The notes: generated from the sequence alone by a model not told the origin. Counted from the first letter of the stretch, positions 22,500 through 33,478 are shown. The stretch is DNA of 64,000 nucleotides from Cephalopachus bancanus (GCA_027257055.1 JAPVLO010000275.1:434001-498000); one strand, 5' to 3'. Made by a program: numbers and translations.

Positions 22500-22856
22500 A
22501 TTTGTTTTTTGAGTTGGAGTCTTACCCTGTCGCTCAGGCTGGAGTTCAGTGGCACGTTCATGGCATAAGTACAAAGGTGGGATCCACAGGCACTGGACAC
22601 AGAGGGAGGGAGGAGGGATGGGAAGAGGGGTGGGGGGCAGCATCGACATGCTGGGATCCGGCGATCCTTCTGCCTCGGTCTTCCAAATAGCCAAAACTAC
22701 AGACGCACACTACCACACCTGGCTAATTTTTTTGATTTATTGTAGAGACACGAGAACTCACCAAGTTGCCTAGTCTCGAACCCATGGGCTCAGGCAATCT
22801 GCTCACCTTGGCCTCCCAAAGTGCTAGAATTACAGGCTGAGCCACTGAGCCTGACC
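22500..22856 (-). mobile_element. Alu SINE carrying an internal L1 patch
   Basis: A full antisense Alu flanked by AAGTCCTTTTATTT at 22486-22499 and AAGTCCTTTCATTT at 22857-22870. Its right arm reads normally up to CACGTTCATGGC, then 76 bp of L1 3' UTR (22565-22640), then normally from CAGCATCGAC. About five Alu bases (compare the Alu at 11024) are missing at the swap. Confidence 0.95.
22565..22640 (+). repeat. 76-bp copy of the neighbouring L1 3' UTR inside the Alu
   Basis: Matches 21831-21906 at 75 of 76 bases (one G to A change) in the same orientation, 734 bp apart. It carries the G-rich tract. The right junction shares CAG with the Alu. There is no A-tail or duplication of its own. Confidence 0.95.
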
Positions 22857-22870
22857 AAGTCCTTTCATTT

Positions 22871-23824
22871 TATCAAATCAAATTAAATGCAGAATTATAA
22901 GCTGGGACTGTGTATATGAACAGCATGAAAAGAGTCATGGTTGACCATGATGCAGACACATCATCAGTTAAGTAATGTTATTAAAAGTGACACTTGTTCA
23001 CTGCCAAGGATCATGGGCAGAGTGTACCAGGTTGTCTGTGGTTCTTGGATCTATGGAAAGGGAAAGCCCCAGGGGCATGGATTGGGACTCCCCCCTCAGG
23101 CAGCTGTATTTTTACAGAATTTTGCTTTGGAGGTGTGTAATGTGAAGTTGTGTTGCTGACTAGAGTTGACTGTGATAGTGAAAGTTGACTATAATTGTGA
23201 AAGCAAGAGCAGTTGAACCAAATAACAACCACGTAGTTGAGGAACATTTGCAAAGAACTGTGTATGTGTAGTGATTTAGGACGTGGTGCCTGCATCTCAG
23301 GATTGGGGTGGTAGAAGAGACACGGTTTCTATCTTCAACAGTACAATATCATCATTCAGTATCAGGTAATTATTCCTTCAACATCCAGCCCTCTCTATGG
23401 CCTTGTTCCCAGCTGTGCCACTTCTCATTGTTTTTTCTTTTGAGAAGGCTGCCCAGTATTCTGCTGTCATCTACTCTGGGTAGCCCTCCTAGATATCCTC
23501 TATTTGAGTCAATCATGTCCTGACCTACTGACTTCTGATCTTTTACTCATTCCTTTGGCTGCTGTGGAATCCTCTGTTAAGGAATATTTTTTTTCTCTGC
23601 TAGATTGTATACTCCTGGAGTGTAAATTTCACATCCTACTCATGTATGTATTTCTGGTCCTAGCAAATAGGCACAATGTAGACATTAAGTATGGCTTGTT
23701 GGTTTGAACCATGGTGTGAGAGCCCACTGTGCCTGGCACTGAGCTGTGTGCTCATGGATGTTCATCACTTGTCTAGTCCTTCGAGTGAGAAAGCTGTGTA
23801 TGCAGGTTGCACAGCTAGTAGCTT
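22871..23824. other. Unassigned DNA
   Basis: No clear repeat. A piece near 23575-23690 (TTGTATACTCCTGGAGTG, then TTTCTGGTCCTAGC) has a weak L2 3'-end look. No exon was recognised. Confidence 0.45.
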
Positions 23825-24605
23825 ATTGAGGCCAGAAATCTCAGGGTCGTCCTTGACTCCTTTCTCTCCTGCTCTGCATGTGTCCAGTCCCTCAGCAAAT
23901 CGCTCCGGGCTACACTTGCAGAATAGACCCCGTATGTGACTGCTTCTCACCACCTGCGTTGACCACCCATACCTACACTGCCATCATCTTTTACCTGGAT
24001 TGTCACAATGCTTCCTAGTAGCTACAGTTGTCACACTGGCCCTCTCACAGTCTGTTCCAAGTATACCCTTCAGAGAACCAGAGGATCCTGCTGGAAGGTA
24101 AGCTGTGTTTCATCATTCCCTGCTCAGACCTTAGCCAGGCTTCCCATCTCACAGAGCCAGAGTTCTGCTCATGACCTAGGAAGCCCCTCGCCTCTCTCAT
24201 CTCATCTTTTCCCCACTTCCCTTCCCCACAGGCTGCCCTCACGCACCCAGCACACTCCTGCCTCAGAGCTTTTGCAGGCGCCTACCTGTCTGGGCAGCTA
24301 CATGGCTCCTTGCTTGCTGCTTCCATCTTTTTATCTTGTCACCTTTGCCTGAATCCCTGTTAAAATTGTGTTTGCCCCTCAGAGTTTCCCCTTGCCTGTT
24401 TTTTTTCCTCATAGCACTTATCACCAGTTAACGTGCTGTACATTTTACTCATTCAAGTGGTTGTATTTTCCCCACTTGATCAGAAACTCCAGGAGAGCAG
24501 GAGTTCTTGCCTGTTTACTGCTGTATCCTCAGTACCTATAACAGTCTCTGGCACGGAGTACATAAATATGTGACTAAGTATTTCTTGAATAAATGAATCC
24601 GTGAA
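23825..24605 (+). mobile_element. L2 LINE 3' part
   Basis: Long, diverged L2 in correct order: TCGTCCTTGACTCCTTTC, TTTACCTGGATTGTCACAAT, CTGCCTCAGAGCTTTTGC, TCATAGCACTTATCACCAG, CTGCTGTATCCTCAGTACC and TTTCTTGAATAAATGAAT at the end. The apparent 114-codon frame at 24008 is L2 text, not a gene. Confidence 0.8.
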
Positions 24606-24638
24606 TTCAACTTCTAGCTGTTTGATTATTATTTGGTA

Positions 24639-24668
24639 GTTGTTGTGTGTGTGTGTGTGTGTGTGTTT
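24639..24668. repeat. (TG)n microsatellite
   Basis: About 13 TG units. Confidence 0.9.
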
Positions 24669-24789
24669 GATCCTCTTAGCTGTATGATTTTCTTCAGGAA
24701 CTAATACATTGATTAGGAGGAAAAGAGAAAACTGATGACTTTATTATGATGATTGAATTTCTAACACAAACCTGTGATGATTTAGACAT

Positions 24790-24905
24790 GGCTGTTTCCA
24801 TTTTACTGAAGAGGAGGTTGAGGTTCAGAGGACTTCGGCAAGTTGCCTGCACTCACACACCTGGTAACACAGGACTTGATTCCCCGTCAGGTGGCCTCCA
24901 ACTGA
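24790..24905 (-). mobile_element. MIR SINE, antisense
   Basis: CCATTTTACTGAAGAGGAGG, then GAGGTTCAGAGGACTTCGGC, CACACACCTGGTAACACAGG and CTTGATTCC is the reverse MIR core in order. Confidence 0.8.
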
Positions 24906-25112
24906 CCTGTGCCCCATTCCATACCACACCTGCTGCCGGCCCCAGGAGCTACCCTCAACAGCTGGCCAGGAAAGGACAAAAGTCCTCAGGGATGGTAGTG
25001 AGGAAGCAAATGAAGTAGAAAGGTAGACTGGGGAACAACATATGATTGAAGGGAAAATGGTGATTTTGCTTAGTTGAGAAGAGAAAACACGCTCAAATTG
25101 CAATAGGAAAGG

Positions 25113-25405
25113 AACAATTTTTTTTTTTTTTTGAGTTGGAGTCTCACTCTGTCGCCCAGACTGGAGTGCAGTGGCCGCTCCCGGCCACTGCAGCCTCAAC
25201 CTGCTGGGCTCCAGCGATTCTTCCGCCTCAGCCTTCCAAGTAGCCGGAACTACAGGCGCGCGCCACCGCACCGGCTGATTTTTTGATTTACTGTAGAGAT
25301 GAGGTCTCACTGCCCAGGCAGGTCACGAACCTGCGGGCTCAGGCAATCCACTCACCTCAGCCTCCCAAAGGCACGGGATTACAGGCTGAGCCACCGAGCC
25401 CAGCT
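25113..25405 (-). mobile_element. Young Alu, short-linker subfamily
   Basis: A nearly intact antisense copy with CTCACTGCCCAGGC and the GTGGCCGCTCCCGGCCAC hairpin. The duplication is AGGAAAGGAACAATTT (left about 25103, right about 25408). Confidence 0.95.
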
Positions 25406-25408
25406 AGG

Positions 25409-25920
25409 AAAGGAACAATTTAAGTAGAAAACATAAAATAAGGCTTTGGAACTTTTCTGTTCATATGCAATTAAAAACAAGAGATTTATTTTATTTCTTC
25501 GGGCTAGAGGAGGTCTATTTTTACCTCAGAGCTGGGAGATCATGGGTTTTGAAGCGCCTTTCCTCAGAAGACACTTTCTGCCCCATGAAACATTGGCTGT
25601 ATCTTTTCAGGGTCACTGATTGAATGTACAAAATAATATATAAAGACTTGATAGTCACTGTAGTCCCAGGAATGCTCCATACACTCCCTTCTAAAGACCA
25701 ACTCTAGCACTCCTTGTCTTTGTTCTTATTTCATCTGTTCACACTTCATTTGAGCCAGCCATATTACCTGAAACCTAATCAAAATGAACCAACAATCCAA
25801 TGTACTTTAGTTTATTATCAGTAACCCACATATTGGCATATGTTTAATAAGCACATCTGATCGTTTCTTTCTCACTTCAAAGATAATTTGAGATGGGAAT
25901 AATTCTTCCAGTTTAAGATG
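25409..25920. other. Unassigned DNA
   Basis: No recognised repeat or exon. Confidence 0.5.
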
Positions 25921-26147
25921 ATACAAGTAGAGTGTCCTTTATCTGACATGCTTGGGAACAGAAGTGTTTCCGATTTTTTTAGATTTTGGAATTTTGTACA
26001 TACTTAACTGCTAGAACATCCTTAATCTGAAAGTTTGAAATCAGAAATGCTCATTGGAGCATCATGTTGCACTCCGAAAGTTTCAAATTTGGGAGCATTT
26101 CAGATTTTGAGTTTGGGATGCTTAATCTGCATTAGCATTATGTAACA
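25921..26147 (+). mobile_element. Tigger7/MER44-like DNA transposon (MITE)
   Basis: GTGTCCTTTATCTGACATGC, then GAACAGAAGTGTTTCCGATT, CATCCTTAATCTGAAAGTTT, GGGAGCATTTCAGATTTTGA and GGGATGCTTAATCTGCAT. The order and self-complementary ends match the pogo-related MER44/Tigger7 group. Non-coding. Confidence 0.75.
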
Positions 26148-26315
26148 AACGTACTATATTTCTTTTATCTAATAAATAGCATATGAGACATTCTGAAGCA
26201 TAACCATTAAATGTAACTTGATTGAAATGATTGCTTTAAAAAAAATCTGAAGGGATTTTATATAAATGTTTTTGGTAGTCTAGCTGAAAGTCTTAACCTT
26301 GAAAAGAATGTTTTC
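26148..26315. other. Unassigned DNA
   Basis: A short AT-rich stretch between the Tigger7-like element and the MLT1 LTR. Confidence 0.5.
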
Positions 26316-26603
26316 TATTTCTATGGTTTGAATGCTTGTGTTCTCCCAAAATTCGTATGTTGAAATTCTGACCCCCAAAGGGATGGTATTAGAGGTGGTC
26401 TTTTTTGTAGATGAATAGGTCATGAGAGTGGAGCCCTTATGAATGGGATTAGTACACTTTAAAAGAAGTCCCACAGAGCTTCCTTGCCTCCTTATACCAT
26501 ATGAGTACAGACAAGAAGGCAGCATAAAGGAGGGAGCAGGCCCTCACCAGACACTGAGTCTGCTGGTACCTTGGTCTTGGACTTCCCACCCTCCAGAGAA
26601 ACA

Positions 26604-27180
26604 TGAGGGGGATCCCAAAAAAACCCTGGAATTTATTTATAAAAAGTGTACACTTACTCTTACATGTTTAAATTTCAGTCACCTTCAAAATACTGTCTGT
26701 CTGATGCAATACACCTATCGAGATGCTTTTTGTACTGCTGAAAACAGTTTTTTAATTCGTCAGTTTGGATGCCTTTTAGTGCTTTTGCTTGTTTTTTGTT
26801 TCACCTCTTCTACATCAACAAAATATTTCCCTTTAAGGACTGTTTTTCATCTGGGGAAACAACAAAAAGTTGCTTGGGGCAAGATCAGGTGAATAAAGAG
26901 GGTGGGGCACAGAGGTTATGCTGTTTTTGGTCAAAAACTGCTGAACACTCAGTGCAGTGTGGACAGATGTGTTTATAAATCACCCATCATGAAATGGGCA
27001 AACGCATTGAAAGAACTGCCAGAAACAAGTCACTGAAGCCAAACACAGCCTCTCACAACAACGCTAGCTTGTACACTGATGCCAATGGGTTTCCAGAACA
27101 CTTATCTAGCGGGGGAAGCCTGTACTACAAGGGACCTGCCCTCCAAAAAATAATTCCATTTTTTGGGGGGTCTCCCTTCA
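26604..27180 (-). mobile_element. mariner-family DNA transposon, internally deleted
   Basis: The ends are inverted repeats: TGAGGGGGATCCCAAAAAAA at the left and TGAAGGGAGACCCCCCAAAA reading in from the right, followed by TA at 27181. At 577 bp it is under half of a full 1.3-kb mariner. The minus strand keeps the 5' non-coding end and the C-terminal third of the transposase. It is younger than the MLT1 LTR that holds it. The subfamily needs a library comparison, for example with Hsmar2. Confidence 0.85.
26674..26931 (-). pseudogene. mariner transposase C-terminal fragment
   Basis: Minus-strand translation, with at least two frame breaks, gives PHPLYSPDLAPSNFLLFP, then KGKYFVDVEEVKQK, ALKGIQTDELKNCFQQYKK and HLDRCIASDRQYFEGD followed by a stop. 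YSPDLAP-x-D-F is the mariner motif holding the last Asp of the DD34D triad; here that position is Asn. EYFEGD-like ends are typical of mariner proteins. The first two catalytic Asp residues lie in the deleted part, so no activity is possible. Confidence 0.85.
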
Positions 27181-27244
27181 TATCCGTTGTTTATAAGCTA
27201 CCCAGACTATTGTATTTTGTTGTAGCAACCCAAATAGACTAAGA

Positions 27245-27366
27245 CAGAAACTAGTACTTGGTTGGGGTTGCTGCTATAACAAATACCTAAAAATGTGGAA
27301 GGTGCTTTGGAACAGGGTAATGGATAGAGACTAGGAGAGTTTTGAGGTACATACTAGACAGTAGAT
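27245..27366 (+). mobile_element. MaLR internal-region fragment
   Basis: GGGGTTGCTGCTATAACAAA, then AAATGTGGAAGGTGCTTTGG and GTAATGGATAGAGACTAGG directly follow the MLT1 LTR in the expected order. Non-coding remnant. Confidence 0.75.
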
Positions 27367-28505
27367 ATAAGTAGAGTGAAATAGGATTGTCTTTCCCCCC
27401 TTAGTCCTTGGATAATGATTAACTGTTGCACCAAGTTTCCTGTGAAGGACTTCGTGGGGCCAGTCCTTTGGCAACATATTTTGTATTTGACATTCTCTAT
27501 GTATTATTCCTTTCACAACAAAATATTTAAGTCTCCTAGAATTTTATTAGAGATCAGTGCCATATTTAACAGTTTGTAGTTTCCAGAATCTTACTCTTTA
27601 CTCTTTTCTGAAAACTGAGGAAACATTCCTCTGGCTTTCATTTCCTGACAGCTGTCCATTTTTTCCCCTTAGGAAACCATACCAACAATGGCTCCACAGA
27701 AACATACACAATTGCTTTTCACTGCAGTAGGAGGAATTCACTGTGCCTTAGAGTTGTTTTAGAATGCCCTTCCCATCTCCAGCCTTTTCCAGTTGAAAGG
27801 TCATCACTGATGGCGTGAAGAATTGAGCAGAATAATGAAGTGGCTCTATGTCTGTTCCCCTCCTATATATTGCCTGTTTCCCTTTTTTGCTCTTTTCGCT
27901 TCAGATGGCTTAAAACAACCACTTCATTTTAAAGGCTAGGAGAAGAATCTCATCCCCTTGGCAGTAGGATCCCACCTCGTCCCTCCCAATTTTTTAGGTT
28001 TTATGCTTGGCACGGTGGACTCCAGGAGGGAGGAGGTGGCCACTCTCTGGCCCCTGTGGAACTTTTGTTTTGCTAAGTGGGGGTCACCACTGAGTCCAGA
28101 AGTGGATCTGAAGAGGGAGTAGGAGAGGAAAAAAGCAGAGTGTGAAGTTGGCAGGAAAGAGAACTGGCAGAAGAAAACGGAGATAGCTAATGGAAGAAAT
28201 TAAAATTGTGTTGCTGTGTTGTAAGTGGAAAAGGTATTGGTTCTAACCATTTTCCTATGAAATCTTTAATAAAATGATCAAATTAGTACCAAATCAAAAG
28301 TGGGCGAGGGCCAAGGATGGACTGCAGTGCTGTGCCAGTATATCAGAATTTTCAAGGTGTGGCTACACCGTGGAGCTGAGTTTCACCTCTGCACCCAGGC
28401 TGCAGAAGTGGTGAGTAAGCGCTAGTTAGTAACATCCACAAGTGCTGCTGCTCACAAAAAACGATTGCAGTTACTGCTATTCAAAAATAATGTTCCATAA
28501 TATTG
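27367..28505. other. Unassigned DNA
   Basis: No recognised repeat. A good splice-donor-like GTGAGTAAG lies at 28412-28420 after a GCTGCAGAAGTG, but no open frame of note precedes it, so no exon is called. Confidence 0.45.
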
Positions 28506-28519
28506 AAGTTATACTTTTT

Positions 28520-28807
28520 TTTTTTTTTAGTCAGAATCTCACTCTGTTGCTCAGGCTGGAATGCAGTGGCACACTCACAGCCACTGCAGCCTCGACCTGC
28601 TGGACTCAGGTGATCCTTCTGCCTCAGCCTCCCAAGTAGCTGGAACTACAGGTGTGCACCACCATGCGTGGAAATTTTTTTGATTTATTGTAGAGAGGAG
28701 GTCTTGCCAAGTTGCCCAAGCTGGTCTCGAACCCCTGGACCCAGGCAGTTCTTTCACCTCCACCTCCCAAAGTGCTGGGATTACAAGCATGAGCCACTGC
28801 ATCTGGC
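28520..28807 (-). mobile_element. Alu SINE
   Basis: A full antisense Alu, with duplication AAGTTATACTTTTT / AAGTTGTACTTTTT at 28506-28519 and 28809-28822. Moderately diverged, long-linker form. Confidence 0.93.
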
Positions 28808-28822
28808 AAAGTTGTACTTTTT

Positions 28823-30066
28823 TAAAGCTTGTTTTCCTTTTCCTGTTCAGTTTATAAGACTTATGATTCCATTAAGGAATCTAATTATTGTTGCATAAAA
28901 TAAGACTATTGATTAATTTTAGTTCATTGAATTTCCTTCAAACAGTTTTAACTATGTGTAAAGGTGTAATTTATTTTATTTTTAAGCATTTAAAATGTGA
29001 GAGGCAAATTTATCATTCTAACAGAAAAAAAAATACCTGAAACAAAATCTGTTAAACTTCATAGTAATCAGGTGATCTCAAACATAGCAGTGTTACTCAC
29101 AAACTTCATACATTTCTGATAGCTCTTTCAGCAACAGATGATAAGAGCATTATGACAGGTCTTCTGGAATATTATACACACTTTAGCTAACAATTACTCA
29201 AAGACAGTCTTATGCTTCACGCTAAAACAATATGCCTATATGCTGTGGGTATGGTTGATCTTGAGGCCTGTCCTGTTGTTTTCCCAGGGTTTGTCACCCA
29301 GCTTAGGGAACATTGGACATCTTGGGGAGCAGATGTCCTTGGCCTTCCACTGATCACATCTTCTGGACGCTTTTTGCTGTAGCACTAGATCAGATCCAGT
29401 CTGTCTCTGCGGCCTCATTGTGCTCTGTGTCCTCCTCTTACTATCCTTAGGCCTTTATCCCTGCTCGGCATCCCGCCCCATTGCTCTGGCATCCCTCAGT
29501 GCTTCTGTCAGGGCGTGAGGCTCATGCTGTGGTAGGTCCAATGACAGGAATGAAAATGCCTGTGGTGCCTCGGGAGCTCTGGGTAACTGAGTCACAGCTG
29601 CCTGTATGCAGGGAGAGAGAATGTGGTTTCAGGATGTACAGCGGTGAGAGGAGAAGCAATAAAGTACTTTTATCCGGAATGTGTGAATGTTGCTCACCAT
29701 TCTAGGAAACAAAATCATTATATTTGTACTGAAGTGCTTTCTAGTTTTCAATACGAGAAGTACTCTTTAATACACAATTAATTCATAACTGGATTTTTTA
29801 ATGGCTTTATTTGGGTGAAAAAAATTAGGACTTTAAGATATAATGAACTTTGGGAATTCATTATAATATCATATTTGAAATGAATGATAATACTACCTTA
29901 TTTCTTGGCCTTATGCTTACTTTTTTGAACAAACTACAGGCATTCAGCAGATGATGGGTGTATATATGTATTCCTATATAGTATATGTAATATAAACACA
30001 TTTATATATATGTATAAATCTATATGATATATGTATACATATATAATTCATACATAAAATGTATAT
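28823..30066. other. Unassigned DNA, AT-rich at the end
   Basis: No recognised family. 29950-30066 is TATATATG-type low-complexity sequence into which the next Alu inserted. Confidence 0.5.
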
Positions 30067-30079
30067 AATAGTGCTTTTA

Positions 30080-30362
30080 GGCTGGGCGCAGTGGCTCAAG
30101 CCTGTAATCCCAGCACTTTGGGAGGTGGAGGCAAGAGGATTGCTTGAGCCCAGGGGTTTGAGACCAGCCCGGGCAACTTGGCAAGAACTCGTCTCCATAA
30201 TAAATCAAAAAATTAGTCAGACGTGGTGTGTGCCTGTAGTTCCAGCTACTTGGGAGGCTGAGGCAGAAGGATTGCCTGAGCCCTGCAGGTCGAGGCTGCG
30301 GTGGCCATGAATGTGCCACTACACTCCAGCCTGAGTGACAGTGAGAATCCAACTCAAAAAAA
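30080..30362 (+). mobile_element. Alu SINE
   Basis: A sense-oriented full Alu (GGCTGGGCGCAGTGGCTCAA to GAATCCAACTCAAAA). The flanks are ATAGTGCTTTTA at 30068-30079 and ATAGTGTTTTTA after the tail. Confidence 0.94.
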
Positions 30363-30500
30363 TAGTGTTTTTAATTCATATTTTAATATTCTTATATATA
30401 ACTCTAGATTTAAAAATAAAATTGTATTATTGAATATGAAATTTAGTGTCTTGATTTTTTACTTTAGCATTATATTATAAACATTTTATTATTATTATAA

Positions 30501-30724
30501 TTTTTTGAGTTGGAATCTCACCTACTGGACTCAGGCGATCCTTCAAGTAGCTGGAACTACAGGCATGCACTACCATGCCTGTCTGATTTTTTTTTTTTTT
30601 TATTGTAGAGATGAGGTCTCACCAAGTTGTCCAGGCTGTTCTGGAACCCATGGGCTCCGGCAATCCCTTCCCCTTGGCCTCCCAAAGTGCTGGAATTACA
30701 GGCTTGAGCTACCACGCCTTGCCT
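30501..30724 (-). mobile_element. Alu SINE with right-arm deletion
   Basis: Antisense; jumps from GTTGGAATCTCACC to TACTGGACTCAGG, losing about 55 bp, and also lacks part of the region before CAAGTAGCTGG. The left arm is complete. Confidence 0.88.
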
Positions 30725-30730
30725 ATTAAC

Positions 30731-30944
30731 ACTTTTTTTTTTTTTTTTTTTGAGTTGGAGTCTCACTCTGTCACCTAGACTGGAGTGTGGTGGCTGCTTC
30801 CGGCCACTGCAGCCTCGACCTGCTGGGCTCCAGTGATCCTTCCGCCTCAGCCTTCCAAGTAGCTGGAACTACAGGCGCGTGTTACAACGCCCGGCTAATT
30901 TCTGATTTATTGTAGAGATGAGGTCTCACCAAGTTGCCCAGGCG
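30731..30944 (-). mobile_element. 5'-truncated Alu
   Basis: Antisense, from poly(T) through the right arm to TTGCCCAGGCG, where it stops abruptly. The first roughly 60 bases of the left arm are missing. Confidence 0.88.
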
Positions 30945-31017
30945 TATACATTCTTTCTAAACATCATTTTAAAATTCTACGTAGTTTACTTAGCTATTTT
31001 AAAATATTCCTTTATTT

Positions 31018-31305
31018 ATTCTTTTGAGTCGCAGTCCCACTCTGTCGCTCAGGTTGGAGTCCAGTGGCCCATTCACGGCCACTACAACTTCGATCTGCTG
31101 GGCTCAGGCGATCTTTCCATCTCAGCCTTCCAAGTAATCAGAACTACAGGTGTGCATCACCATGCCTGGCTAATTTTTTGCTTTATTATAGAGACAAGGC
31201 CTTGCCACGTTGTCTAGGCTGGTCTCGAACCCCTGAACTCAGGCAAATCCTCTAGCCTCCACCTCCCAAAGAGCTGAGATTACAGGCATGAGCCACAGCG
31301 CCCAG
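31018..31305 (-). mobile_element. Alu SINE
   Basis: A full antisense Alu (TTGAGTCGCAGTCCCACTCT to AGCGCCCAGCC), moderately diverged, with CACGTTGTCTAGGC. Confidence 0.9.
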
Positions 31306-32460
31306 CCAGTTCTTTAATATACTTTTAGATTGTCTTCAAATTTTTTCCCCTGTAAAAAGCATCTTTGTGCACAGAGGATATTATTGTATGTGATTGTTTC
31401 CCTAGGCTAGACTCCCAGAAGTGAAGTTACTGGATCATGGATACAAATATATTTAAGGCTCCAGTTACATATATTGCCAAATTGCTTTCCCTAAAGTTTG
31501 TCCTAGTTTACTGGGCTATTAAAAAATCTTAAAAAATCTTATGCAAATATCATAGTTCTGTTTATTGGAAAGATATTAGCCTTTTGATGACCATTCTTTT
31601 TTTTTTTTTGAGTTGGCGTCTCACTCTGTCGCCTAGGCTGGAGTTCAAGTGGCACATTCACGGCCCACTCCAGCGTCAACCTGTTGGGTTCCAGCAATCC
31701 TTCCTCCTCAGCCTTCCAAGTAGTCAGAACTACAGGCACGCGCTACCATGCCCAGCTAATTTTTTTTCGAGCTGATCTCGAACCCACGGGCTCAGGCAAT
31801 CCACTTGCCTCAGCCTCCCAAAGTGCTGGGATTACAGGCTAAGCCACAGAACCCAGCCTGATGATCATTCTTACTACAAATATTTTTTTTCCAGTTTGGT
31901 GTTGGCATATAAGTTTATTTTTATAGCCAAAATAAAAATAGAAGTTTAAGATTTCTAGATGATGTATCCATTACTCTGTTATTTCAGGTTCTTTTTTTTT
32001 TTTTTTTTACTTTGAAAGTCTTTTCTAGAAGTGTTTTAAATATCTGATATTATCTAATATTTTTTGCAACCTTAACAAAATGTTTGTTGTTTAACTCATG
32101 TGGAATTTATTTCAGTAGATAGAATCAGGGGAGAGGGGCCCTGTTTTTTGGTCTGTATTGGTACCTAGTTGGTGCCATCTTTACTCGATTTTATTTGATT
32201 GATTTATGATATCTTCTTGCTGTGTATAGGTTTTATTTCTTGGTGGTATACTCTGGTCCATTGCTCAACTTGCCTGTCTTTCTGCTTGTGCCACACTGCT
32301 TCAATAATGTGATATCTGTTAGGGCTATTAGCCCTACGGGACTCTTCTGCAAAATTTTCTTTATTGTTCTTGCCTGTTTGTTTTTTCAGATGGACTTTGA
32401 ACATTTTATTTTGAATTTACAGATTTTGGGGGGAAAACTGTCAATTTAAAACATTTTGAC
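31306..32460 (-). mobile_element. Old L1/HAL1-like LINE, antisense (tentative)
   Basis: GGCTAGACTCCCAGAAGTGA, then GTTACTGGATCATGG and ATTGCCAAATTGCTTTCCCT are reverse old-L1 text. Further right, TTTCTTGGTGGTATACTC and CACACTGCTTCAATAATGTG fit its 5' side. An Alu interrupts it. Subfamily uncertain. Confidence 0.6.
31599..31858 (-). mobile_element. Alu SINE with left-arm deletion
   Basis: Antisense; the linker and part of the left arm are lost (CTAATTTTTTTTCGAGCTGATC). The duplication is TGATGACCATTCTT at 31585-31598 and TGATGATCATTCTT at 31859-31872. Confidence 0.93.
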
Positions 32461-32675
32461 CTTCAAAGTACATGGCAGGCACTATGCATTTACTCAAATC
32501 TTATTGTTTGTATTTCTCACAGAATGTTCTATTTCTCTTTAAATAGGTCACATATATTTGTTGTTATGCTTATTATTACTTGTTGTATAGTTTGCATTTT
32601 GATCTCTTTTTTCATCATATTTCCAGTCTGGTGATACCTGGTATTTTTATTTTGTATATCTTGTATTCACCCACT

Positions 32676-32974
32676 TTTACTTATTTATTTATTTATTTGA
32701 GTTGGAGTCTCACCCTGTTGTCCAGGCTGGAGTGCAGTGGCACCCTTACGGCCACTGCTGCCTCGACCTGCTGGGCTTAGTTGATCTCCACCTCAACCTT
32801 CCAAGTAGCTGGAACTACAGGCGTGCGCTACTATGCTCTGCTTATTTTTTGATTTATTGAGGAGACGAGGTCTCGCCAAGTTGTCTAGGCTGGTCTCGAA
32901 TCCCCGGGCTCAGGAAATCCTCTCGCCTCAGCCTCCCAAAGTCCTGGGATTATAGGCTGAGCCACTGTGCCCGG
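32676..32974 (-). mobile_element. Alu SINE
   Basis: A full antisense Alu with an expanded TTTA tail and intact ends, long-linker form (CGCCAAGTTGTCTAGGC). Confidence 0.92.
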
Positions 32975-32984
32975 CCTGTTTTAT

Positions 32985-33330
32985 TATTTTGTTTGTTTGT
33001 TTTTTGGGGGGGTTTGTTTGTTTTGTTTTTTTGAGTTGGAGTCTCACTCTGTCACCCAAGCTGAAGTGCAGTAGCACACTCATGGCCACCCCAGTGTCGA
33101 CCTGCTGGGCTCAGGCGATCATTCTGCCTCAGCCTTCCAAGTAGCTGGAACTATAGGCATGCGCTATCATGCCCAGCTCATTTTTCTTTTTTCTTTTTTT
33201 TTTTTTTAAACTGTAGAGACAAGGTCTTGCTAAGCTGCCTGGGCTGGTCTCAAACCCATGGGCTCAGGCAATCCACTCTCCTCAGCCTCCCAAAGTGCTG
33301 GGATTATAGGCTGAGCCACCAAACCTAACC
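32985..33330 (-). mobile_element. Alu SINE with expanded linker
   Basis: A full antisense Alu. The mid A-rich linker has grown to a TTTTCTTTTTT run at 33181-33209. It ends CACCAAACCTAACC. Confidence 0.92.
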
Positions 33331-33335
33331 TATTT

Positions 33336-33478
33336 TATTTTTTAAAGATATGGGGACTTGCTGTGTTACCCATGCTGGAGTGCAGTTCCTTTTCACAAGC
33401 AGGAACATACAGCCTCAGACTCCTGGGGTAACTGGATCTTCCTGCCTCAGCCTCCCAAGTAGCTGGGACTGCTCAGCT
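33336..33478 (-). mobile_element. Alu monomer-like fragment
   Basis: AAGATATGGGGACTTGCTGT, then CATGCTGGAGTGCAG and CTCCCAAGTAGCTGGGACTG form one diverged 7SL-type arm. Possibly a fossil monomer. Confidence 0.7.

Larger units (their letters stand above)
26316..27244 (+). mobile_element. MLT1-type LTR split by a mariner
   Basis: The left part 26316-26603 reads TATGGTTTGAATGCTTGTG, GAATAGGTCATGAGAGTG and TTGGACTTCCCACCCTCCAG. The right part 27181-27244 reads GTTGTTTATAAGCTACCCAG to AATAGACTAAGACA. Together they form one LTR interrupted by 577 bp. Confidence 0.9.

Noticed and set aside
24008..24352. 114-codon frame on plus
   Set aside because: The sequence is a diverged L2 LINE.
24825..25310. 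161-codon open frame on minus
   Set aside because: It spans the Alu at 25113 and chance sequence next to a MIR.
26443..26892. 149-codon frame on plus
   Set aside because: It crosses from an MLT1 LTR into the antisense strand of a mariner transposase, so it is a shadow frame.
28412..28420. Splice donor GTGAGTAAG as evidence for an exon
   Set aside because: A single good donor without a supported open frame or acceptor is expected by chance.
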